Shown here one piece after another: positions 55,469 to 62,891 of a stretch of 64,000 nucleotides of DNA (positions are counted from its first letter, which is position 1; every line of letters starts with the position of its first letter). A program made the position numbers and the translations under genes. The DNA comes from CAYFRC01 sp050946115 (lineage in GTDB: Bacteria; Bacillota; Clostridia; Christensenellales; Aristaeellaceae). Under the pieces are notes generated by a model, which was not told the DNA's origin, searched no databases, and saw nothing but the letters and a program-made list of their open reading frames with translations. The stretch covers positions 62,001-126,000 of the forward strand of contig JBMNUF010000005.1 of the NCBI GenBank assembly GCA_050946115.1, read 5' to 3'.

Positions 55469-56271
55469 AATATATCGTAATGGAATGTCATCCCGGCTAT
55501 GCGGTGGTTCTGGATGAAAACGGGCGGTTCCTAAAAGTCGCCAATATGCGATACGAGGTCGGGCAGATTGTCGCGGATGTGATGGAAGTCGACGTCCCGC
55601 AGGCCGCGCCGATGAAAAAGAAACCCATCGGGCTGTTCGTCTCACTGGCTGCCGTTGCCGCCGCCGTTCTCCTGATTCTCTTTATTCCGCAGTTCATGCG
55701 GCCCGATATGGTCTATGCGTCCGTGCATATGACCATGAACCCGCAGGTGCGGATCGATGTGGACCGAAACGATGCGGTAATCGGCCTTCGGGGCACCAAC
55801 GAGGACGGAAACGTGCTGATAGACGGTTACGGATATCAAGAAAAAGGCTTGGATCTGGTGGTCGCCGAGCTCATCGATCGGGCAATTCGGATGGACTTCC
55901 TCCGCGCGGGAGGCAAGCTCTCCCTTGCGCTGGATGCCAAGGATAGCGGATGGATCATAACACACGGTACTTCTCTCGGAAATCATGTCGACGAGTATCT
56001 CCGCGGCCGACTCTCCGTAACCATCGTGATCACCGGCGACGGATACAGCAGGATTATCCTTCCCGCTTCCGCCGACGACGATGCGTACGATGACGACGAT
56101 GATTACGACGACGATGATGATGACGACGATGATTTCGACGGCGATGACGACGGCGATGACGACAATGATGACGATGACGATGACGATGATGACGATTACG
56201 ACGTTAAACGCCGCGGCAGAAGAGCCGATAAAGATGACGACGACGACGATGATGACGACGATGATGACTAA
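55465..56271 (+). CDS. rsgI: Anti-sigma-I factor RsgI with poly-aspartate tail
   Basis: 268 residues. The N-terminal RsgI anti-sigma domain (about 1-50: MKYIVMECHPGYAVVLDENG) faces the cytoplasm and should hold SigI. One membrane segment (about 55-77) is followed by an extracytoplasmic alpha/beta domain (about 85-200) with MTMNPQVRIDVDRNDAVIGLRG, the conserved segment after which many RsgI proteins are autocleaved (quoted part ends at the Asn-rich strand). The last about 65 residues are almost all Asp with a short basic break (VKRRGRRADK), encoded by GAT/GAC repeats. Usual RsgI tails are carbohydrate-binding modules or Pro/Gln-rich. An acidic tail could bind cations such as calcium; that is inference. 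Confidence 0.9.
   Translation: MKYIVMECHPGYAVVLDENGRFLKVANMRYEVGQIVADVMEVDVPQAAPMKKKPIGLFVSLAAVAAAVLLILFIPQFMRPDMVYASVHMTMNPQVRIDVDRNDAVIGLRGTNEDGNVLIDGYGYQEKGLDLVVAELIDRAIRMDFLRAGGKLSLALDAKDSGWIITHGTSLGNHVDEYLRGRLSVTIVITGDGYSRIILPASADDDAYDDDDDYDDDDDDDDDFDGDDDGDDDNDDDDDDDDDDYDVKRRGRRADKDDDDDDDDDDDD
56089..56270 (+). repeat. GAT/GAC low-complexity tract encoding poly-Asp
   Basis: Two runs of GAY codons (about 56089-56202 and 56230-56268) at the end of rsgI. The mix of GAT and GAC suggests selection for Asp rather than a pure DNA slippage product, although length changes between strains are likely. Confidence 0.85.
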
Positions 56272-56458
56272 CCCGCGCGAATACAGATGCATGTTTTTAC
56301 GCCTGCTTCGGCCTTTCTCCGGGGCGGGCGTATTCTGTCTGTGCGAGGAAAAACGATATAAACCAAAAAAGCTTGCATCTGACCCCGCTTTTCCGGAATC
56401 GGCTCCGTAATCCTATATCGTAAGGCAAAACGACCAATTCAAAGGAGGATGATTCTCA

Positions 56459-56935
56459 ATGAAGAAGCTGCTCACTGTTCTTGCCTGTACTCTGGTAATT
56501 GCACTGTGCATCGGTATCTATCCCCTGATCGACAAGGGCAATCAAGCCAATGCCCGGGGAGGCGTCCTGTGGCTGTCCGTGAACCCGCAGATCTCCGTGT
56601 ACTACGATGCCGGTGGAAACGTCACCAACGTGGAAGCCCGCAACGAAGACGGCACCAAGATTCTTGCCGACTTCACCGGCTTCGAAGGCAAAGCGTGCAA
56701 GAGCGTGGTTGCCGAGCTGGTTACCGCCATCGGCAAGGCGGGGTACTTCGTGGAGGAAGTCGAAGGCGGACGCCGCCGAATCACCCTCGAAATCGTATGT
56801 CCTTTATGTACCCTCCGTGGCCCGGAACCCTTGATTTTACTGGGTTTTCGGAGGGATCGAAAGCCAAAAATCATATATGTTCTCCCCATCAGTTCTCCCC
56901 AAAATCCGAGGTGTTTTTCGGGGGGCAGATGTTGA
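56459..56935 (+). CDS. RsgI-like extracytoplasmic domain protein, 3' end replaced
   Basis: 158 codons. A signal or anchor segment (about 1-25) is followed by SVNPQISVYYDAGGNVTN, EARNEDGTKIL and VAELVTAIGKAGYFVEEVE, the same domain as in the RsgI upstream but without an anti-sigma part. After RRRITLEIV (about 56797) similarity to the family stops. The frame then reads through a palindromic stretch until a chance TGA. The natural C-terminus thus seems lost, and this point may be an old insertion boundary next to tRNA-Ser and the integrase. AAAGGAGGATG lies upstream of the ATG. Whether a stable product is made is unknown. Confidence 0.75.
   Translation: MKKLLTVLACTLVIALCIGIYPLIDKGNQANARGGVLWLSVNPQISVYYDAGGNVTNVEARNEDGTKILADFTGFEGKACKSVVAELVTAIGKAGYFVEEVEGGRRRITLEIVCPLCTLRGPEPLILLGFRRDRKPKIIYVLPISSPQNPRCFSGGRC
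56811..56855. repeat. Nested imperfect inverted repeat at the rsgI-like gene junction
   Basis: CCCTCCG (56811-56817) pairs with CGGAGGG (56849-56855), and inside it AACCC (56826-56830) pairs with GGGTT (56842-56846). It lies right after the point where the coding similarity ends. It could be a terminator fragment or a recombination site. Confidence 0.5.
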
Positions 56936-56942
56936 GATAAAC

Positions 56943-57031
56943 ACGGAGAGGTATCGAAGTGGTCATAACGGGGCTGACTCGAAATCAGTTTGGGAGCAAT
57001 CCCACGCGGGTTCGAATCCCGCCCTCTCCGC
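56943..57031 (+). tRNA. tRNA-Ser (CGA)
   Basis: 89-nucleotide class II tRNA with acceptor GGAGAGG / CCTCTCC, discriminator G and encoded CCA. The anticodon loop CTCGAAA has CGA at 56978-56980, and there is a long variable arm. Its 3' end faces the integrase gene 90 bases away, the usual position of an island attachment site. Confidence 0.95.
57008..57031 (+). other. Probable attL (3' end of tRNA-Ser)
   Basis: The T arm and acceptor 3' side of tRNA-Ser probably form the attachment core, because the adjacent tyrosine integrase and the drop in GC begin directly after it. No second copy of this sequence occurs before 64,000, so attR would lie outside the window. Confidence 0.5.
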
Positions 57032-57037
57032 CAGATT

Positions 57038-57077
57038 TGAGTGGAAAGTGTCCAGAGACGGGCACTTTCCACTTTTT
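57038..57077 (+). terminator. Terminator after tRNA-Ser
   Basis: 11-base-pair stem AGTGGAAAGTG / CACTTTCCACT with a twelve-base loop, then TTTTTT. Confidence 0.85.
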
Positions 57078-57120
57078 TCTGCCTTGCGGGATTACCCGCC
57101 GTGCTCTTGTTCCCCGACAT

Positions 57121-58275
57121 TCATGAGGCTTTAATCCCAAGCCCGGAAAGCATCGCGTCAGCCGAAGACAGTTTGGAACTGTACTCCAGATGGGCGTAAA
57201 TGTTGGCCGTCGTCGAGAAGTCGCTGTGACCAAGCCATTCCTGAATCTGCTTCATGGGAACTCCGCTGGAAAGCATCAATGAAGCGCAAGAGTGCCGGAG
57301 ATCGTGGAACCTGATCCTGCGCATGCCGTTCGCTTCAAGGAATCCGGCGAAAGTTGAAGAAATATATTCAGGTTTGATGAGGTCTCCGATTTCATTGACG
57401 CAGATATAATCTTCATATTCCCGGTTGTAGCAGCGTCCGCACAGCCGCCTGTTTTCCTTTTGTTCTTCCCGGAGGTTGAGAAGCCTTTCCTTGACGAAAG
57501 GAACCAAAGGAAGGGTTCTTCTGCTGGACTTGGTTTTTGTCGTGTCCTGGGCTACGAGAATATGCTTCCCGTCAAGACCAACGGACGTTACGGTGTGCTT
57601 GATCGTGATGGTGTCATGTTCGAAATCTACGGCTTCCCATTTGAGGCCAATTGCCTCGCTGCGGCGCAGGCCATAAAACGCACCGAGAAGAATCGGGATT
57701 TCCAGCTTGGTTCCCTTGGAGACTTCAAAGAGCTTGTTGATTTCTTCCGCGTCGTAGAAGCTCGCGGAGAACTTTTCCTTCTTTGGCCGCTCCACCTTAT
57801 CGGCTGGGTTGCCGGGAATGAGATCGAGCTTCACGGCATATTTCAGAGCCTTATGGATGTTCGCGTGGTAGTGAATCACCGAGGAAGCGCTGACACGCTC
57901 CAGTTCCTTCAAGTAAAAGACCTGGATATCCTTTGCGGTCAGTTCCTTCAGAGTGATCCCTTTCTCTCTGAAATAGGGGCTGATGACCTTCTTAACCATA
58001 TTGGTATAGGAAGCGAAGGTCGCTACGGCGATGGAGGATTTCACGACCCCAAGCCACTGTTCCATGTAGTCCGCGAATAGCATATCGTTTTCGGGCGGCG
58101 CGTCCTGAACGAATTGACGCCGCTGCTCCTGCAAAAATGCCTCCGCTCGTTTTTTGTTGCCTTTGACCGGTAGACCGGTCGCAATCCATTTTGTCTTCCG
58201 GTTTCCGAAGACATCGGTGTAGTTAAGTACCGCGTAGTAATAGCCTTTCTTTTCTCTTACATGTCCTGCTACCAT
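57121..58275 (-). CDS. int: Tyrosine-type integrase
   Basis: 384-residue site-specific recombinase. An N-terminal AP2-like arm-binding region (about 1-55, GYYYAVLNYTDVFGNRKTKW) and a SAM-like core-binding domain (about 65-160) precede the catalytic domain. That domain has FYGLRRSEAIGL (first Arg), FHDLRHSCAS (His-x-x-Arg), WLGHSDFSTTANIYAH (His and nucleophile Tyr). The ATG at 58275 follows AAAGGAG. It lies next to tRNA-Ser and points toward it, as in Tn916/ICE-type elements. It should integrate and excise the island together with the small protein upstream. Confidence 0.95.
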   Translation of the reverse strand: MVAGHVREKKGYYYAVLNYTDVFGNRKTKWIATGLPVKGNKKRAEAFLQEQRRQFVQDAPPENDMLFADYMEQWLGVVKSSIAVATFASYTNMVKKVISPYFREKGITLKELTAKDIQVFYLKELERVSASSVIHYHANIHKALKYAVKLDLIPGNPADKVERPKKEKFSASFYDAEEINKLFEVSKGTKLEIPILLGAFYGLRRSEAIGLKWEAVDFEHDTITIKHTVTSVGLDGKHILVAQDTTKTKSSRRTLPLVPFVKERLLNLREEQKENRRLCGRCYNREYEDYICVNEIGDLIKPEYISSTFAGFLEANGMRRIRFHDLRHSCASLMLSSGVPMKQIQEWLGHSDFSTTANIYAHLEYSSKLSSADAMLSGLGIKAS

Positions 58276-58380
58276 TATGTACTCCTTTCTCGCAGGGCGG
58301 CACTTGTCGTTGACCGTGATAATTATACTCATTCGATCTCACGACGACAAGGATGCCGCCTTAAACCTATTTGAAATGAA

Positions 58381-58629
58381 TCAGACCGCCTGCTGCTGGC
58401 TCCGCGCGCCTATGCAGAGGAATGTGAAAAGGTGAACCTTGGGGATACGATATGTCCGCCCGACTTTCAGACAGCAAAGCTGTCCGTCGCGGATGAGTTT
58501 GTAGCTGGTCTTGGTACTCACGCCAAGAATCCGGGATACTTGTTCGATATTCATAATGTCCGGGTAATCACGAAGCATGATCCGGTACGCCTCTTTCTGA
58601 GAAATCTTGCTTGCTCTGTCTGTATTCAT
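58381..58629 (-). CDS. Excisionase-like helix-turn-helix protein
   Basis: 82 residues with a MerR/excisionase-type winged helix: DIMNIEQVSRILGVSTKTSYKLIRDG, then CLKVGRTYRIPKVHLFTFL (quoted in two parts, each a family hallmark). It probably bends DNA at the attachment site to favour excision, given its place directly upstream of the integrase on the same strand. Basic transcription control is an alternative. Confidence 0.85.
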   Translation of the reverse strand: MNTDRASKISQKEAYRIMLRDYPDIMNIEQVSRILGVSTKTSYKLIRDGQLCCLKVGRTYRIPKVHLFTFLCIGARSQQQAV

Positions 58630-58639
58630 GGTATGCTCC

Positions 58640-59140
58640 TTATGGCGCGTCGATTTCTTCGGGAATATCGACGTTACCGCCGATTCCGATAATCGCAGCT
58701 TCCTTGATTGCGTCTGTTTCCTTCCGGCTGAGCCTTCCGAGGTATTTCAGGCATTGCCGTTTATCTATGGTAGTGATCTGCTCGCCAAGGGCGATGCTGT
58801 CAGACGACAGGCCCTGGGTTTTCCGGATCAGGTAATGGGTGGGCTGGTCAGTTTTCTTCCACACCTTCGATGTGATTGGCACGATGACCAGCGTGGGAGA
58901 ATAAAAGTTGCCGATATTGTTTTGCAGCAAAACCACGGGACGCACCCCACCCTGCACATGAGAACCGTCAAAGCCCATAGCGCCATAACCGAGGTCGGCT
59001 ATGTAAAGGTCGCCGCGGCGAAAATCCCAATCCTCTCTCAATTTACTTCTTCTCCTTTCACTCCGTTCGATGTTTCTGATTGCCAGATATGCGGTCATAT
59101 CCAGGTAGCGTTCGCTGTTGAATCTGTCCTGATAGGTCAT
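58640..59140 (-). CDS. MazF/PemK-like endoribonuclease toxin family protein
   Basis: 166 residues. A basic N-terminal helix (about 1-40) is followed by a CcdB/MazF-type beta barrel: RRGDLYIADLGYG, GGVRPVVLLQNNIGN, TLVIVPITSKVWKK and ALGEQITTIDKRQ. MazF toxins cut mRNA at short motifs. No antitoxin gene is adjacent, and the long N-terminal helix may substitute or regulate. The start ATG at 59140 has GGAGG upstream. It lies between a putative RNA region and the excisionase gene. Confidence 0.82.
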   Translation of the reverse strand: MTYQDRFNSERYLDMTAYLAIRNIERSERRRSKLREDWDFRRGDLYIADLGYGAMGFDGSHVQGGVRPVVLLQNNIGNFYSPTLVIVPITSKVWKKTDQPTHYLIRKTQGLSSDSIALGEQITTIDKRQCLKYLGRLSRKETDAIKEAAIIGIGGNVDIPEEIDAP

Positions 59141-59159
59141 AAGTTCCTCCGATAAACTA

Positions 59160-59610
59160 TGTAGAAGGAAGCCGGTCATCCAGCCGGAAGAACCGGCTTC
59201 CCATAAAGCGTGTTTTTTCTCTCTATTTGTCCTCGACGCCCCGAGAGAAGACTTTTCAGTCCGATGGGAATCATCAGGCGGCGGCTTGCAGGGCCGCACC
59301 ATAGGAATCTAACCTCCCCGCCTTCTTTGTGGCCGGGCCGCGAATTACGGAAGTATCATTGTCCCCGACGCCCGTCCTGGCCGCTTCCGGTTGCAGACCG
59401 GTTTTTGTTACATGGGCTTTATCGCTCGTCCTTGCGGAGTCATGGCGCGCCTGTAAGAGTAGCTATTGGCATCGGGAATGTACCTGATGACTGGATATTC
59501 AGTTTTCAAGGAACTCAAACCAATACGGTTTGGAGAAAACTGAATCCCATAACCCCATCGGGAGAGATTGTCCTCTCACCCGCAAACGGACATTTTTGAG
59601 AGGAATAACA
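59160..59610 (-). ncRNA. Candidate structured RNA or long leader (no protein gene seen)
   Basis: A stretch of about 450 bases without a supportable gene, locally GC-rich inside an AT-richer island. On the minus strand it has several self-complementary units: CCTCTC / GAGAGG, CCGGT / ACCGG, GGCC..GGGC / GCCCGGCC, GCGGC / GCCGC inside GGCG / CGCC, and a ten-base-pair hairpin GGAAGCCGGT / ACCGGCTTCC at 59167-59201. A sixteen-base motif (GGGCGTCGGGGACAAT-like) occurs twice, at about 59226-59241 and 59358-59373. It could be a non-coding RNA of the element or an attenuating leader for the MazF-like gene. I cannot match it to a named RNA family by eye. Confidence 0.4.
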
Positions 59611-59612
59611 AG

Positions 59613-60062
59613 TCACCCGAAATATTTTTTTGCTTTTTTTCTGATTAGCACGATCGTCGCAGTTACAGCCTGCTGGGTTTTGCCATGACGCTTTCCGTAT
59701 GCGGTCGCGGATTCATCGCCGAGGATGCAGTGGAGGTAAACGTCAAGCTGTTCCGCGGTGAGAAGACGGCGAAACTCTTCCTCTTCGAGCTTCGTCTCCA
59801 TTTCTATCGCACCGAAGTTGTTGTCTTCCTCCCAGCTCGACTTTTCATCATCGTGCGGAACGTCGAGAGAAAGCGTAGAGCCGTGTTCGTTGATTGCCAT
59901 AAACTCACGGTAGATTCTTTTTTCTTCTGCGCGGAGGTATCTCATAACCTCATGGCTGATCTCTGCAACTTCTCCGGTTGCTCGCACCCTTGCCCAATAG
60001 TGCTTTGTGCCGTTTTCGGATGTAGTCCAGAGGTCGTAATCGAATTCTTTTGTTTTGAACAT
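59613..60062 (-). CDS. Sigma-70 region 4-like helix-turn-helix protein of mobile elements
   Basis: 149 residues. The N-terminal part (about 1-50) reads ENGTKHYWARVRATGEVAEI and EVMRYLRAEEKRIYREF. An acidic linker follows. The C-terminal region has LLTAEQLDVYLHCILGDESATAYGKRHGKTQQAVTATI (quoted core: GKRHGKTQQAV), a region-4-type HTH. Similar small proteins are common in Firmicutes conjugative elements and may act as transcription activators. AAAGGAG precedes the ATG. Confidence 0.75.
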   Translation of the reverse strand: MFKTKEFDYDLWTTSENGTKHYWARVRATGEVAEISHEVMRYLRAEEKRIYREFMAINEHGSTLSLDVPHDDEKSSWEEDNNFGAIEMETKLEEEEFRRLLTAEQLDVYLHCILGDESATAYGKRHGKTQQAVTATIVLIRKKAKKYFG

Positions 60063-60155
60063 TTTGTAATCTCCTTTGGTTTTTGATTTGGTGGAAGGTC
60101 AAAAACCGGAGATTACGGGTACTTGGCGATAAAGCAGAGCCAACGCTGGGACATG

Positions 60156-60191
60156 AAAAAACCTTTCCGCTGCCTGTAGCAGCCGAAAGGT
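60156..60191 (-). terminator. Terminator (third of three in tandem)
   Basis: On the minus strand, a twelve-base-pair stem with one mismatch, ACCTTTCGGCTGC / GCAGCGGAAAGGT, ending in a run of T. Confidence 0.78.
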
Positions 60192-60192
60192 C

Positions 60193-60268
60193 AAAAAAAG
60201 AGCCGCATGACGGTGGTTATGAAATCCCTGCCGAAAAAACAGAATCGGGTGATTCTGCTTCATGCGGC
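60193..60268 (-). terminator. Terminator (outer, second of three)
   Basis: On the minus strand, GCCGCATGA (260-268 side) pairs with TCATGCGGC and is followed by TCTTTTTTT. The loop contains the first terminator. Confidence 0.7.
60234..60257 (-). terminator. Terminator (inner, first of three)
   Basis: On the minus strand, a seven-base-pair stem CAGAATC / GATTCTG with a four-base loop, then TTTTTT. Confidence 0.78.
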
Positions 60269-60329
60269 ATTAGGATGACTACACCAATCAGGCGGCTCCA
60301 GAGCTCAGCTATGACTATTCAGTTGTTAT

Positions 60330-60587
60330 TTAGATGCGAATTGAGTACCGACGATTCAGCCTTAACCGTCTCATGTTCAGGACATCAAAAGCCGTAATGC
60401 GTCCGCATTTGCTGCATTTGGCCTCAACGTGTCCGCGGGTATCGTCAAAAACCGAAATGGCTTTGTGTTGGCAGTAAGGGCACTTTAGGAACCTTGATTT
60501 CTGAGTAGATATTGCTATTCGTGCCCTGATTATTTTCTGTTTCATTTCCTCAGAAGGTTCCTGAACATGAACCTCTGATTTGCTCAT
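60330..60587 (-). CDS. Small zinc-ribbon protein
   Basis: 85 residues. A helical N-terminus is followed by a zinc ribbon with FLKCPYCQHKA and AKCSKCGRITAFD, then a basic tail (MRRLRLNRRYSIRI). It resembles small Com-like or RNA polymerase-type ribbons in mobile elements, but no specific function can be assigned. Its start overlaps the stop of the upstream ImmA/IrrE gene by four bases (ATGA). Confidence 0.75.
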   Translation of the reverse strand: MSKSEVHVQEPSEEMKQKIIRARIAISTQKSRFLKCPYCQHKAISVFDDTRGHVEAKCSKCGRITAFDVLNMRRLRLNRRYSIRI

Positions 60588-61318
60588 GCCAGTACCTCCA
60601 ACGGATCGAAGAATTCCGAATATGGGTAATCTTCCAGATGCCCGAGCTGGCGAAGACGGATTATAAGGGCTGTCTTTGAAACTCCGAAAGCCTCACGCAT
60701 GATTTTCAACGCGACGCGATCCATGTAGGGAAACCAACCGCCGTAATTCTTCAGCTTTCTGCCGGGGGCAAAGCGCCACATCGCGAAACCGATTTCTTCC
60801 TTTGGCATCAGGATCGCTGCGCCAAGGGCGTTTGCCTGCCACTCATTCCAGTCTTCGCGGGTTTTCAGATCCCGCAAAGAATAGCAGCGACGAGCAGCGT
60901 ACTGTTTGCGGCAGGCTGCCTTGCCCTCGTCTGATTCCAATTGAAAGAGGATTTGATGGGCACATTCGTGAGCAAGGGTGAATCTGCGTTTCCCGCAGAG
61001 CTTCTTGACCTGGCCGGGTTGAATGAAACTGCTGTCAAGAAGAACCTGATTTCTCTTCAACGGGATAACCCGCGATACGCCATCAATCTCACATTTGTAT
61101 TCGGTGTCTTCGTAGGCAGTCAGCCCGCAGAAGGAACCGTCAGAAGAAAGATGCGTAAAAGAAACCTGGAGCTTCAGATAGTCCGACGCGAACTGATCGA
61201 TGGGCGTCGAGATCGGCATTGTCCGCGATTCCGGGATGCCGTCCTTATAGAAGAATTCATTGAAATCGCTGATCGTAGCGGCAGCAATGTCTTCAATATC
61301 ATCATGAGATAGGATCAT
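60584..61318 (-). CDS. ImmA/IrrE-family metallopeptidase (first copy)
   Basis: 244 residues. RFTLAHECAHQILFQ has the zinc-binding HExxH, and EWQANALGAAILMP has the third ligand Glu and the family AxxLLMP-like ending. Before it lies LLDSSFIQPGQVKKLCGKRR. A C-terminal helical part (about 180-244) includes ALKIMREAFGVSKTALIIRL, an HTH-like segment typical of the family. Such proteases cleave cognate repressors upon DNA damage. No XRE gene is directly beside it; the neighbours are a zinc-ribbon protein and an unknown small protein. Confidence 0.88.
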   Translation of the reverse strand: MILSHDDIEDIAAATISDFNEFFYKDGIPESRTMPISTPIDQFASDYLKLQVSFTHLSSDGSFCGLTAYEDTEYKCEIDGVSRVIPLKRNQVLLDSSFIQPGQVKKLCGKRRFTLAHECAHQILFQLESDEGKAACRKQYAARRCYSLRDLKTREDWNEWQANALGAAILMPKEEIGFAMWRFAPGRKLKNYGGWFPYMDRVALKIMREAFGVSKTALIIRLRQLGHLEDYPYSEFFDPLEVLA

Positions 61319-61566
61319 CAGTTTACCTCCTTGGCCTCAACAAACCATTTGTCATCCTCGTTGAATAGATAGGTCTCTTTTCCGCAGACCATAATGGTGT
61401 ACCGCATACCGCAGCCGCCGACTTTGGTTGATGCAGCCCGTGTGCGCTGCTTGAGACGATCTATTTCGTAAATATACCCGTCTTCCCATCGGATGGAACG
61501 AGGCCGAATCTGTCCGTCAACATCCACGTCGAGATTGACGGCAACAAAAACCTTTCTGTGTGTCAT
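61318..61566 (-). CDS. Small protein of unknown function next to the polymerase gene
   Basis: 82 residues, predicted mostly beta: VFVAVNLDVDVDGQIRPRSI, WEDGYIYEIDRLKQ, GGCGMRYTIMVCGKET and LFNEDDKWFVEAKE. I do not recognise a characterised family. The gene is 15 bases from the polymerase gene and overlaps the next start, so the three minus-strand genes form an operon. It may be a partner of the polymerase. Confidence 0.7.
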   Translation of the reverse strand: MTHRKVFVAVNLDVDVDGQIRPRSIRWEDGYIYEIDRLKQRTRAASTKVGGCGMRYTIMVCGKETYLFNEDDKWFVEAKEVN

Positions 61567-61581
61567 ACGTTTTGTGTCCTC

Positions 61582-62814
61582 CTAAATCATTCCGGTTGGC
61601 ATGACGAGATCAATGGTTTTCTCTGCCGGCATCTTTATACTCTGGCACAGCACAGCGTTCCTAATCGCGTTCTTGCCGAACCTTGAGCGTATAGATTCAA
61701 TCGCCGCATCGAGCCGTTCCCGCTTGTCCAGCGCGTTCATATCAGTGAAAAGATCACATTGGATTGGGGCGTCTTCTTCCACAAGATAGATTGCTCTGAC
61801 GGTTACAGAACGGATCGGGCGGTCCCATTTGTAGCTCTTGCAGAAGAGATCGTAGGCGGCTCTCGCAAGGTAAGTCGGGCTGTGAGTGGGCATCCCGAAC
61901 TTGCATTGCCATTCCTTTCCGAAGAGCTCGTTGTTTCGGATGTAGATTGCAACACCACCAGCTTTCTTTTTATGCGCTCGAAGTTTGGTTCCAATGTCTT
62001 GAACAAGATCAAGCATGACGGCCCAGACCTCCGCATTGTTTTCCAGGTCTTGCAGAGTGGTAATCCCATGTCCGATGCTTTTGACGGGGCTGACATAATC
62101 GCACCGCATCACGGGAGAGCGGTCCAGACCGTTGGCATAGCGTTTGAGTGCCATTCCGTTTTTTCCAAAGTGGCTCTGGAGCAGATAGTCCGGCGCTGCT
62201 GCAAGCTGGCCGATGGTGTTGATGCCGAAACGAGTCAGAACCTTTTCAGTTGCCCTTCCGACGCCGAGCATATCCGACGCTGGAAGATTCCAGATTTGGT
62301 CTTTGAAAGTCTCCTGCGGAATACACGTCACAGCATCCGGTTTCTTCATATCAGAACCGAGCTTTGCAAAGATTTTATTAAAGCTCACGCCTGCTGAGAT
62401 CGTAAGGCCAAGTTCAAAAGTGATTGTCCTGCGAATCTCATCTGCAATCTCAAAGCCAGTTCCCATCGTCCTGCTTCCGGTAACGTCCAGCCAGCACTCG
62501 TCCATGCCATACGGTTCGATCAAGTCGGTATATCGTCCGTAGATTTCCCGCGCCTTCCTGGAGAACTTCATGTACTGTTCGTAATGCGGTTCAACAATCG
62601 TCAGGTTCGGGCACTTCTGCTTCGCCTGCCAGATTGCCTCCCCGGTTGAAACGCCGAAGGCTTTGGCAGCGTAGTTCTTGGCAAGAACGATACCGTGCCT
62701 TTCTTCTACCGAACCGCAAACCGCCACGGCTTTATCGCGCAGGCTGGGATTCAGCATACATTCGACGCTGGCATAGAAGTTATTCATGTCGCAGTGAAGA
62801 ATTGTTCGTAACAT
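61582..62814 (-). CDS. Y-family DNA polymerase (DinB/UmuC type)
   Basis: 410-residue translesion polymerase. The catalytic residues lie in CDMNNFYASVE (first Asp) and EPYGMDECWLDVT (Asp-Glu). The little finger and thumb regions include SAGVSFNKIFAKLGSDMKKPD (quoted core: SFNKIFAKLGSDMKKPD), LGVGRATEKVLTRFGI with a helix-hairpin-helix, and VKSIGHGIT. No clear beta-clamp motif is visible at the C-terminus. It bypasses damaged bases at low fidelity. The ATG at 62814 is preferred; the extension to 62868 overlaps an operator. Its promoter carries repressor sites shared with the XRE gene. Confidence 0.93.
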   Translation of the reverse strand: MLRTILHCDMNNFYASVECMLNPSLRDKAVAVCGSVEERHGIVLAKNYAAKAFGVSTGEAIWQAKQKCPNLTIVEPHYEQYMKFSRKAREIYGRYTDLIEPYGMDECWLDVTGSRTMGTGFEIADEIRRTITFELGLTISAGVSFNKIFAKLGSDMKKPDAVTCIPQETFKDQIWNLPASDMLGVGRATEKVLTRFGINTIGQLAAAPDYLLQSHFGKNGMALKRYANGLDRSPVMRCDYVSPVKSIGHGITTLQDLENNAEVWAVMLDLVQDIGTKLRAHKKKAGGVAIYIRNNELFGKEWQCKFGMPTHSPTYLARAAYDLFCKSYKWDRPIRSVTVRAIYLVEEDAPIQCDLFTDMNALDKRERLDAAIESIRSRFGKNAIRNAVLCQSIKMPAEKTIDLVMPTGMI

Positions 62815-62828
62815 TTTTCCCAACCCTC

Positions 62829-62857
62829 TTGACAATTTCCACAAATCGGTGTAGAAT
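62829..62857 (+). promoter_or_regulatory. Promoter of the XRE repressor gene
   Basis: TTGACA (62829-62834), a 17-base spacer and TAGAAT (62852-62857). It would give a leader of about 110 bases containing three operator-like sites. Confidence 0.6.
62837..62857. promoter_or_regulatory. Operator-like site O4 (degenerate)
   Basis: TTCCACAA, 5 bases, TGTAGAAT: a weak copy of the TTCACAA-N5-TTGTGAA pattern over the XRE promoter -10. Confidence 0.35.
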
Positions 62858-62867
62858 ACAGTCAGCA

Positions 62868-62888
62868 ATTCACAACTGATTTGTGAAT
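62868..62888. promoter_or_regulatory. Operator O1, 21-base inverted repeat
   Basis: ATTCACAA, CTGAT, TTGTGAAT: perfect 8-base arms. It lies just downstream of the polymerase promoter -10, in a position to block it. Confidence 0.8.
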
Positions 62889-62891
62889 CAG

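Noticed and set aside
59255..59290. A hammerhead ribozyme on the minus strand (CTGATGA followed by GAAA)
   Set aside because: The bases between the two core elements cannot form the required stem II starting right at the core, and no cleavage site with matching stems is evident.
60083..60397. A 104-codon open frame on the plus strand
   Set aside because: It runs through the three minus-strand terminators and overlaps the zinc-ribbon gene; no ribosome site.
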